Source of the DNA: an uncultured Oscillospiraceae bacterium
GTDB taxonomy: Bacteria > Bacillota > Clostridia > Oscillospirales > Acutalibacteraceae
DNA length: 6,515 nucleotides
Assembly: GCA_900553525.1 (NCBI GenBank)
Contig: USDZ01000100.1
Span: 1-6,515 of the forward strand
Direction: 5' to 3'
In this document: positions 1 through 4,950 of the stretch, piece after piece
Position numbering within the stretch: the stretch's first letter is position 1
How the letters are laid out: each line of letters starts with the position of its first letter
Notes under the pieces: model-generated
The model's database searches: none
What the model was told of the DNA's origin: nothing
What the model saw: the letters and a program-made list of their open reading frames with translations, nothing else
Translations under genes and position numbers: made by a program

Positions 1-234
1 GTAAACGCCCTTCCCATTCTCCCCGGAACGGACCATGGTCAAATCTCCGTAGACAATATCCCCGTTGTTCACCCTTTCCAACAGGGTGCAGCAGCGCAGC
101 AAGGTGGACTTGCCCGAACCGGAGGGACCGATGATGGACAGCACCTCTCCCTGATTCACTACAAAGGAGATGTCCCGGAGTACCACATTTTTTCCAAAAG
201 ATTTCGAAATGTTCTGGACCGATAAAACTGGCAT
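1..234 (-). CDS. Polar amino-acid ABC transporter, ATP-binding subunit (5' part only)
   Basis: This is the ATPase that powers amino-acid import, acting on the cytoplasmic face with the permease encoded just upstream. Only the first 78 codons are in the window; the gene continues past the left edge. The translation begins MPVLSVQNISKSFG, the usual first strand of the GlnQ/HisP-type ATPase. It then shows a perfect Walker A motif, GPSGSGKST, at about residues 32-40, followed by LLRCCTLLE, which aligns with the family's LLRCINLLE. Walker B, the signature motif and the Q-loop lie outside the window. The ATG at 232-234 is preceded by AGGAGAAGG at good spacing. The start lies 15 nt after the permease stop, so the two genes are surely co-transcribed and probably translationally coupled. 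The two adjacent cysteines after Walker A are a minor variation. The exact substrate cannot be read from the ATPase. Confidence 0.95.
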   Translation of the reverse strand, partial: MPVLSVQNISKSFGKNVVLRDISFVVNQGEVLSIIGPSGSGKSTLLRCCTLLERVNNGDIVYGDLTMVRSGENGKGVY

Positions 235-249
235 GGACCTTCTCCTCCC

Positions 250-894
250 TTACTGATAATAGCCGAGCTTTTTTTCCGCCACAGAAAAGCATTTGGACAC
301 CACTGCGTTCATAAGTAGATAAAAGATACCGGCGGTGACGATAGGCAGCAGGGATACGTAGAAAGCCTGGAGTTTATTGGCCAAGGCGGTAATTTCCACC
401 ACGGCGATAACCTGGGCCAGGGATGTGTCCTTGACCAAGGTCATAAACTCGTTGCCCATGGGCGGTAGAATTTTTTTGATCACTTGAGGTAGCACGATAC
501 GGAAAAAAGTCTGGGATTTGGAAAAACCCAAAACGTTAGCCGCTTCCCGCTGGCCCACCGGCACTCCCTCGATGCCGCCCCGATAAATTTCGGCGAAATA
601 GGCGGCGTAATTCAGTGAAAAGGTAATAATGGCCGCCATCAACCGGGACTGGAGAGGTAAAAAGAACCAGAAAAAAATCAGCTGCAGCATCAAAGGGGTC
701 CCCCGCATAACCAGCAAATAGGCTCGAATCACCCAACTCAGAGGCTTGATCCTGGACATACGCCCGACTGCCAGCAGCATGCCCAAGGGCAGAGCAAACA
801 ACAGGGTAAAGAAAAACAATTGCAGAGTGGTGACCGACGCACCCAGCATCCGCACGATCATAGACAGGATTTCATTCCATGACATATTCACCAT
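250..894 (-). CDS. Polar amino-acid ABC transporter, permease subunit (HisM/GlnP-type)
   Basis: This is an integral membrane subunit that forms the translocation path of an amino-acid importer. It carries the EAA loop that docks on the ATPase (REAANVLGF ... IVLPQ, coded at about 487-549) and the RGTPLMLQL stretch typical of HisM/GlnP/ArtQ permeases. About five hydrophobic segments are visible, the usual number for this family. Length is 214 aa from the chosen start, normal for the family. I chose the ATG at 892-894 because GAAAGGA lies about 11 nt upstream. The frame is also open from an ATG at 904-906, but there the AGAAAGG abuts the codon and cannot serve it. It is the only permease in view, so it probably works as a homodimer. 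It sits between the binding-protein gene and the ATPase gene, all on the same strand. Confidence 0.95.
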   Translation of the reverse strand: MVNMSWNEILSMIVRMLGASVTTLQLFFFTLLFALPLGMLLAVGRMSRIKPLSWVIRAYLLVMRGTPLMLQLIFFWFFLPLQSRLMAAIITFSLNYAAYFAEIYRGGIEGVPVGQREAANVLGFSKSQTFFRIVLPQVIKKILPPMGNEFMTLVKDTSLAQVIAVVEITALANKLQAFYVSLLPIVTAGIFYLLMNAVVSKCFSVAEKKLGYYQ

Positions 895-974
895 ACCCGA
901 GATCATCCTTTCTATTGCGGCCTTTCAGCGGAATTCCCTTTCTATCGGCGAAACTGCCCGGGAGCTATGCAGAA

Positions 975-1003
975 ATAAGGGCCGGGTTTCATCCGGCCCT
1001 TAT
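975..1003 (-). terminator. Intercistronic GC-rich hairpin (attenuator or mRNA-stabilising stem)
   Basis: An uninterrupted 11-bp stem (ATAAGGGCCGG at 975-985 pairing with 993-1003) closes a 7-nt loop. It lies between the binding-protein stop and the permease start. On the minus strand it is followed only by a weak T-rich run (TTCT after the stem), so full termination is unlikely. Such stems in binding-protein operons commonly cut read-through or protect the upstream message, giving more binding protein than permease. That role is inferred. Confidence 0.6.
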
Positions 1004-1029
1004 GAAAATAACAAAAAATCTGCAAAGGA

Positions 1030-1878
1030 TTATGCCGCGGCATCCTCCAACTCGGTCATGTGCGCTATGTAATATCGGGCTACGATCTCATCCATGACCA
1101 CGGCGTCACCGGTGCCTTTGGACAATTCATACATGGCCACAACATTGTTGTCCACCTCGTTGGCTTTACCATCCTTCAAAGTGGCCTTGATATCCGCGCG
1201 GCCATCCAACGCCTTAACCGCAGTGGAACCAGCCTGCAGAATCACCGATTTGTCCTTCAGATCCTCCAGGGAATTGATGTTGTTTTCTTTCAGCGTGACC
1301 ACCACCTGCCGGTTTTCCATATAAGGCTCGCTCAAGTTCATGGCTTCTTCACGTTCATCGTCCACCGACATTCCGTTCCAGATACAGTCGATGTTGCCAC
1401 TGTTGAGTTCGCTGACATTCTGATCCCAATTGATGGGCTGAAGTTTCAGTTCGACGCCCAGTTTTTCGCAAACCGCTTTCGCCAGATCGATATCGAAACC
1501 CACGATCTCCCCGTCCTTGTCATAACCCATGGGAGGAAAAGAATCGTCCAGTCCGAGTACGAATTCTCCCTTCTCTTTTACCTTGGCCAAAGAATCGTCG
1601 CTGGACTCGGTGGGGGTAAAGGTATCGGGAATGATGGTGATATCCTCTCCAAACCAGGTATTGGAGATTTCAGCGGCTGTGCCATCTTTTTTCAGTTCCA
1701 CCAGGGCCTGCTGTACAGCGTCCCGCAAAGTCTGATCGTTTTTGCGGAATCCAATCGCGTAAACCTCATCGGACAAAGCCTCGTCCAACACAACATACTC
1801 CGCCTTTTTGGATGAACATCCAGCCAGCAGGGACACGGACAGGAGCGCCGCGGCAGCCAATACAAAAACTCGCTTCAT
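1030..1878 (-). CDS. Amino-acid ABC transporter substrate-binding lipoprotein, circularly permuted
   Basis: This lipoprotein captures an amino acid outside the membrane and hands it to the permease. Residues 1-20 are a signal peptide ending in the lipobox LLAGC, with Cys21 as the lipidation site. The order of the fold blocks is unusual. Residues about 27-83 (EYVVLDEAL ... YAIGFRK ... LRDAVQQAL ... WFGEDITI) match what is normally the C-terminal end of SBP family 3. A Thr/Ser/Asp-rich linker (about 84-96) follows, and then the normal N-terminal part (SLAKVKEKGEFVLGLDDSFPP, about 96-116). The middle block carries the ligand motifs GMSVDDER (169-176) and DAVVMDE (258-264). The protein stops soon after ARYYIAH, where the family usually continues. 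All expected pieces are present once and in frame, so ligand binding is plausible. Acidic or polar amino acids are possible ligands, but specificity is not readable. Upstream are a strong promoter and GGAGAGG before the ATG. Confidence 0.93.
   Translation of the reverse strand: MKRVFVLAAAALLSVSLLAGCSSKKAEYVVLDEALSDEVYAIGFRKNDQTLRDAVQQALVELKKDGTAAEISNTWFGEDITIIPDTFTPTESSDDSLAKVKEKGEFVLGLDDSFPPMGYDKDGEIVGFDIDLAKAVCEKLGVELKLQPINWDQNVSELNSGNIDCIWNGMSVDDEREEAMNLSEPYMENRQVVVTLKENNINSLEDLKDKSVILQAGSTAVKALDGRADIKATLKDGKANEVDNNVVAMYELSKGTGDAVVMDEIVARYYIAHMTELEDAAA
1630..1800 (-). other. Relocated C-terminal block of the binding protein
   Basis: These codons (residues about 27-83) encode the second-crossover strand (EYVVLDEAL), the YAIGFRKND strand, the amphipathic helix LRDAVQQALVELKKDG and the closing WFGEDI motif. 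In ordinary family-3 binding proteins this block lies at the very C terminus. In HisJ terms it corresponds to the region from FAFAG through the final helix. Here it lies only five residues after the lipid-anchored cysteine. Placement is by family pattern recognition; no alignment was run. Confidence 0.85.
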
Positions 1879-1905
1879 AGGATTTGATCCGTCCTCTCCT
1901 TCTTA

Positions 1906-1918
1906 AGCATCTTATGCT
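1906..1918. promoter_or_regulatory. Small dyad at the transporter operon start site
   Basis: AGCAT-CTT-ATGCT is a 5-bp inverted repeat with a 3-nt centre. It covers the predicted transcription start of the operon. It could be half of a repressor operator or a small 5' hairpin. No regulator is encoded in view, so this is only a candidate. Confidence 0.3.
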
Positions 1919-1921
1919 AAC

Positions 1922-1950
1922 ATAGTAACAAGCTAAAGCAAAATTGTCAA
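1922..1950 (-). promoter_or_regulatory. Sigma-A promoter of the amino-acid transporter operon
   Basis: On the minus strand a perfect -35 TTGACA (1945-1950) is followed by 17 nt and a -10 TACTAT (1922-1927). The start of transcription would fall near 1915, giving a leader of roughly 35-40 nt. No riboswitch or T-box would fit in so short a leader. Confidence 0.85.
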
Positions 1951-2011
1951 GCCTGTAACAAGAACAACCCAATATAAAACAATAAAGAAACATGAAGTGT
2001 CGCGGTATTTC

Positions 2012-2051
2012 AAAAGAAAAGAGACTGTTGCGATCCTTTTGCAACAGCCCC
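2012..2051 (-). terminator. Intrinsic terminator of the DNRLRE-like membrane protein gene
   Basis: On the minus strand GGGGCTGTTGC (2041-2051) pairs with GCAACAGTCTC (2021-2031), giving 11 bp including two G-U pairs across a 9-nt loop. It is followed directly by TTTTCTTTT (2012-2020). It lies about 110 nt after the stop at 2163 and insulates the gene from the transporter operon promoter. The 110 nt in between show no gene. Confidence 0.85.
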
Positions 2052-2162
2052 TTGATACACTTGCTCCTATGTTAAACGCGCCTGGCGGGATCTCCTGCGA
2101 TTATCGCCGCAGTCCAAAACGGATCGGCATCAATAGATTTGCTTAGTTCGAAAACAGGAAGA

Positions 2163-3569
2163 TCATCTTAAGTGAATTTCCGTATGGTTGCGGTAAAGGG
2201 TATTGTCGTTACTGAGCAGGACATTATAGAGTCCCTCCCGCTCCTGCGCGGATTTGAGCAGTACCCCATTGTGCTCCAGTTGACCATCCGGATCTCCGCA
2301 CCACATCTTAACCTCCTCGGTGATGTCAAAGCAGAGTTCCGGCTGTATAACCTCAAGAAGCGAGGTACGGTCGCCGATCTGATAATGGTCGTTCCAGTTG
2401 CCGGTCAGGCTGCACCAATCCTCCAAAACCGTCCTCAGCTCCAGCTGATCGGAATTTTGTGTCAGAGAATACGTGGAATAAGAAGCACTTAAAATATCGT
2501 CTGCCTGCAAATGGAACATGGAGGTAAACATATACCGGATCAGCAGTTGTCCTATGCCGTAGTCCGAGCTGTTCCCAATGACCGTATAGTTGCGGAGATA
2601 GGCGTATTCGAGATCGGGAAAATTCGAATATAGCGCATTGTCGGGCTGCTTTTCCCGTCGCATCTCGAATGAAAGAAAAATCGTGGACCCCTTTGTTAAA
2701 GTCTCTTGATCGAATGTGAATTCCAGTAGATAATAATCGGAACTCAGTCGGGTGAAAGCGACCGTGCCGCTGTAATCAATGCGGCCGTCCGCGCCTTTCA
2801 GAAGCGGCTTTTGGATCAAGGCCAGGGTTTCGGCCTCTTTTTCCAGGGTGTTGATCGTCAGGTAACCACCGTTTGTCTCCACCAATTCGGTGCCGTACGG
2901 CATTTGCAGCCACATCGTCAACTTCCCGTCGGATGGGGCCTCGTCTATGGAAATCTCGGCATTGACCCCCAGGGAAGACGGATAAAACCGGGCGCTGGTT
3001 CCGCTGCCGAAGGCATCGTCGTAAACCACCATGTTTTTTTCCTGGCCGATAAAATTGTCCAGAGCCCGCACCCGGCCCCGCACCGGACGGTCGGTATCCA
3101 CCCCAAACGTATACACAATATCCGTCGATAGGCGGATGCCGCTCTCTTGAGAGAGTTCCTGCGGGAAAAGGGGCACGATGTCGTTGGCGGCCACCGTGTA
3201 GGCAAAGCCCTGCGCGAGCAGATCCGCATCCTCCAGTGTGGCCAGTCGGGTATCGATTTGCACCCATCCCGCGGATTCGTTCTTATACTGGATGGGAACA
3301 GCATATACATACAAGGACTTGGTTCCGTCCTGATTGAGATAACCGATTGTGGTATCGGTGTCATACTCCGGCAGATGCATCTTGTGTGCCTTGATCTGCT
3401 CTTCCGTGAACAGTTCCTGGTAGTCGGGATCGAGTGCTATCGTTTGAATGCCGGATGCGCGGCTCAGCCATATCCATAAAAACACACCGAGCAGCACTAA
3501 CAGCAATCCCGCCCCTGTAAAAATCCAAATCGTTTTTCTTTTAGCGATGCTGCCTTTCGTTTTCATCAT
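2163..3569 (-). CDS. Membrane-anchored extracytoplasmic protein with DNRLRE-like C-terminal domain
   Basis: This is an uncharacterised protein of 468 aa. Lys/Arg-rich residues 1-13 are followed by one hydrophobic segment (about 13-36) and a large polar remainder, so it is probably a signal-anchor protein facing outward. There is no lipobox, LPXTG or repeat array. Residues about 85-107 (YVYAVPIQYKNESAGWVQID) resemble the 'P-V-H-Y-K-D-x-x-G-x-W-x-x-ID' entry motif of WapA/RHS-type surface proteins. Residues about 321-466 fit the DNRLRE pattern: YLRNYTVIG, GIGQLLIRY, an LTGNWND segment, LCFDITEEVKMW and NGVLLKS. No RHS repeats, toxin tip or hydrolase follow. I place the start at the ATG at 3567-3569, behind GGGGGAAG. 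The frame opens at 3587, but that ATG has no Shine-Dalgarno site; the adjacent ATG at 3564-3566 is also possible. It is a single-gene transcription unit. The domain call is by pattern and moderately sure; function is unknown. Confidence 0.85.
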   Translation of the reverse strand: MMKTKGSIAKRKTIWIFTGAGLLLVLLGVFLWIWLSRASGIQTIALDPDYQELFTEEQIKAHKMHLPEYDTDTTIGYLNQDGTKSLYVYAVPIQYKNESAGWVQIDTRLATLEDADLLAQGFAYTVAANDIVPLFPQELSQESGIRLSTDIVYTFGVDTDRPVRGRVRALDNFIGQEKNMVVYDDAFGSGTSARFYPSSLGVNAEISIDEAPSDGKLTMWLQMPYGTELVETNGGYLTINTLEKEAETLALIQKPLLKGADGRIDYSGTVAFTRLSSDYYLLEFTFDQETLTKGSTIFLSFEMRREKQPDNALYSNFPDLEYAYLRNYTVIGNSSDYGIGQLLIRYMFTSMFHLQADDILSASYSTYSLTQNSDQLELRTVLEDWCSLTGNWNDHYQIGDRTSLLEVIQPELCFDITEEVKMWCGDPDGQLEHNGVLLKSAQEREGLYNVLLSNDNTLYRNHTEIHLR

Positions 3570-3628
3570 TCCACTTCCCCCGACCATCGTTGCAGGAAAT
3601 CAATTCAATTGGAAATATTGCCCAATTC

Positions 3629-3657
3629 AGTATATCAATTCCAAAGGATTCCGTCAA
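3629..3657 (-). promoter_or_regulatory. Sigma-A promoter of the DNRLRE-like protein gene
   Basis: On the minus strand -35 TTGACG (3652-3657), a 17-nt spacer and -10 TATACT (3629-3634) are seen. The predicted transcript starts near 3622, about 50 nt before the chosen ATG. Three copies of GAATTG (minus strand; CAATTC at 3601, 3623 and 3636 on plus) surround the -10 and start site. Confidence 0.8.
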
Positions 3658-3792
3658 TGCCTATTCGACATTTTTTGTCAACGGCCGAGTCCGCAGAATT
3701 AACGCGTCCATCTTCGGACCAATGTATCCCCAGAGATTCCCTCCTTCTCCGGCCGTCCAGGCATGGATTTTCTTTCCTTTGCATACTCTGTA

Positions 3793-3801
3793 GGGAGGTG
3801 A
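3793..3801 (+). promoter_or_regulatory. Strong Shine-Dalgarno site of the lipase-like gene
   Basis: GGGAGGTGA lies 6 nt before the ATG at 3808 and fixes that start. I could not find a convincing promoter upstream. The best -10-like hexamer is CATACT at 3782-3787, and no good -35 accompanies it. Confidence 0.8.
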
Positions 3802-3807
3802 GCCGGG

Positions 3808-4497
3808 ATGAACGTCAACGAGGCTATGTACGGCATGGAGCTCTGTGCTCTCGCATATAAAGAATTACAGCCCCATTTCCCGGATATGACGCTGGAGGTC
3901 ATCGACGACAACAACGGCGTACAGTGCTATCTCCGCCTTCGGGGCGACACCCTGTACATTACGTTTCGGGGGTCCAACTCGGCCAAGGATTGGAAAGTCA
4001 ACCTCACCTTTTTCAAAACCTGCATTCCTTATGACGGCTGCAATCCCAAAATCCGCGTACACGCAGGGTTTTTAAACGCCTACAAACGCCCGTCGATACG
4101 GGACCGGATTCTAGGTGCCATCACGCCGGAGGTGCGGTATGTCCGAGTGGCCGGACATTCTTACGGCGCGGCGCTCGCGGTGTTGTGTGCGCTCGACCTT
4201 GAATACCACTACCCTCATAGGGACTTCGAGGTGTTTCTGTTCGGTTGTCCGCGCGTGGGCAACCGTGCTTTCCGGAAGTCCTATAATAAACGGGTATTTA
4301 AAACGTTGCGGGTAGAAAACGGCAACGATATCGTAACCAAAGTTCCGCCCACTATTTGGGGATACCGGCATGTCGGCGTGAAAGTTCATATAGGGGTTCC
4401 GCGGCTGTTCGGCATGATCTCCTTCAACCAGCACCGGCCGCAATATTATGCGGCGTCTCTTTTCCGCAAGTTTACCCCGCAGGGATTTCTCAAATAA
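3808..4497 (+). CDS. Class-3 lipase-like alpha/beta hydrolase (Lipase_3 family)
   Basis: This is a predicted serine hydrolase acting on ester bonds, with triacylglycerol- or phospholipid-like substrates by family; the actual substrate is unknown. Visible landmarks in order are LYITFRGSNSAKDW (about 49-62, the family's oxyanion-side 'FRGT...DW'), VHAGFLNAY (84-92), the nucleophile elbow GHSYG (116-120, Ser118), FGCPRVGN (145-152), NDIVTKVPP (173-181, Asp174 as acid) and NQHRPQYY (207-214, His209 as the likely base). The complete triad is therefore present. Length is 229 aa, compact for the family. No signal peptide or membrane segment is seen, so the enzyme should be cytosolic, unlike the secreted fungal lipases that define the family. 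The gene stands alone on the plus strand, divergent from the membrane-protein gene. No terminator lies between its stop and the cold-shock promoter 7 nt downstream, so some read-through is likely. Confidence 0.92.
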   Translation: MNVNEAMYGMELCALAYKELQPHFPDMTLEVIDDNNGVQCYLRLRGDTLYITFRGSNSAKDWKVNLTFFKTCIPYDGCNPKIRVHAGFLNAYKRPSIRDRILGAITPEVRYVRVAGHSYGAALAVLCALDLEYHYPHRDFEVFLFGCPRVGNRAFRKSYNKRVFKTLRVENGNDIVTKVPPTIWGYRHVGVKVHIGVPRLFGMISFNQHRPQYYAASLFRKFTPQGFLK

Positions 4498-4504
4498 ATC
4501 CAAG

Positions 4505-4533
4505 TTGACAAATTAGGGCGGTCGTGATATACT
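4505..4533 (+). promoter_or_regulatory. Strong sigma-A promoter of the cold-shock gene
   Basis: A perfect -35 TTGACA (4505-4510), a 17-nt spacer and a -10 TATACT (4528-4533) form the best promoter in the window. Transcription would start near 4540, leaving a leader of about 120 nt before the start codon. Confidence 0.9.
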
Positions 4534-4551
4534 AAACTATGTAATCACGAC
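4521..4551. promoter_or_regulatory. Inverted repeat flanking the cold-shock -10 and start site
   Basis: GTCGTGAT (4521-4528) and ATCACGAC (4544-4551) are perfect 8-bp inverted arms separated by 15 nt. They bracket the -10 and the predicted +1. The geometry suits a dimeric DNA-binding protein. The right arm also lies at the 5' end of the transcript, where it can pair with leader RNA. Confidence 0.45.
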
Positions 4552-4662
4552 GTGTAACAGAGCTCACATGGGTTGTAAGTCATGGTCGTATGATGATTTA
4601 CCGCTCGGTGAGTTTTTTGTTTGCCACACGATTACCACTATTTTTCAAGGAGGACCCACGCA
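4540..4662 (+). promoter_or_regulatory. Long 5' leader of the cold-shock mRNA with alternative stems
   Basis: The predicted leader is long for a 72-codon gene. AATCACGAC (4543-4551) can pair with GTCGT and GATT at 4585-4598 with a 5-nt bulge. CTCAC (4563-4567, extendable outward with A-U and G-U pairs to 4559) can pair with GTGAG (4608-4612), which is followed by six Ts (4613-4618). These two stems interleave and so cannot both form as simple hairpins. Long structured leaders are known for cspA-type mRNAs, where temperature shifts the fold. Whether this one works that way is inference. Confidence 0.45.
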
Positions 4663-4881
4663 ATGTATAACGGCACGGTAAAATGGTTCAATGCGGAAAA
4701 AGGATACGGCTTTATTTCCAGCGAAGAGGCCGGAGAGGATGTGTTTGTGCATTTCTCCGCCATTCAGGTGGACGGCTACAAAACCCTCACCGAGGGCCAG
4801 AAGGTCACGTTTGAGACCGAACCCGATCCCAAAAACAGCGATAAACTGCGCGCGAAGAACGTGAACATCGTCGCGGAATAA
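4663..4881 (+). CDS. Cold-shock protein, CspA family (single CSD domain)
   Basis: This is a small cytosolic single-stranded nucleic-acid binding protein of 72 aa that melts RNA secondary structure and supports translation and transcription at low temperature or in growth transitions. The sequence starts MYNGTVKWFNAEKGYGFI and carries RNP1 (KGYGFI, with the aromatic residues that stack on bases) and RNP2 (VFVHF, about residues 27-31). It ends in a typical AKNVNIV strand. Length is normal for CspA/CspB. The ATG at 4663 is preceded by AAGGAGGA (4647-4654) at 8-nt spacing, a near-perfect site. The same frame extends upstream to an ATG at 4621-region codons, but that extension lacks a Shine-Dalgarno site and family homology. 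The gene has its own promoter, long leader and terminator. Confidence 0.97.
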   Translation: MYNGTVKWFNAEKGYGFISSEEAGEDVFVHFSAIQVDGYKTLTEGQKVTFETEPDPKNSDKLRAKNVNIVAE

Positions 4882-4900
4882 GCCCCGCATCGGTTTTCCG

Positions 4901-4933
4901 GTCCGCCTCTGAACAGGGGCGGACTTTTCTTTA
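4901..4933 (+). terminator. Intrinsic terminator of the cold-shock gene
   Basis: GTCCGCCTCTG (4901-4911) pairs with CAGGGGCGGAC (4914-4924), up to 11 bp with one G-U pair and effectively a GAAC tetraloop. It is followed by TTTTCTTTA. It begins 19 nt after the stop. In the opposite direction no T-run follows, so it probably does not serve the converging pseudouridine synthase gene. Confidence 0.92.
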
Positions 4934-4950
4934 TCTTGCACAGGCCCTCT

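Noticed and set aside
1060..1815. 251-codon plus-strand frame opposite the binding-protein gene
   Set aside because: It is an antisense shadow; the minus-strand protein has a signal peptide and clear binding-protein motifs.
1766..2044. Possible small minus-strand gene of 92 codons upstream of the binding protein
   Set aside because: It overlaps the signal-peptide region in another frame, spans the operon promoter and begins inside the terminator of the upstream gene.
2052..2162. Possible small RNA or tRNA in the gap after the membrane-protein stop
   Set aside because: Only a weak 5-bp stem (CTGCG/CGCAG near 2094-2111) is seen. There is no cloverleaf, promoter or separate terminator, so it is read as the 3' untranslated region.
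3661..3680. Second promoter candidate on the minus strand starting with TTGACA (3675-3680)
   Set aside because: No -10-like hexamer occurs at 16-18 nt; the TTGACG-17-TATACT pair just downstream is clearly better.
4621..4662. Upstream start for the cold-shock protein (14 extra residues)
   Set aside because: The near-perfect AAGGAGGA lies 8 nt before the ATG at 4663, and all family members begin at that point.
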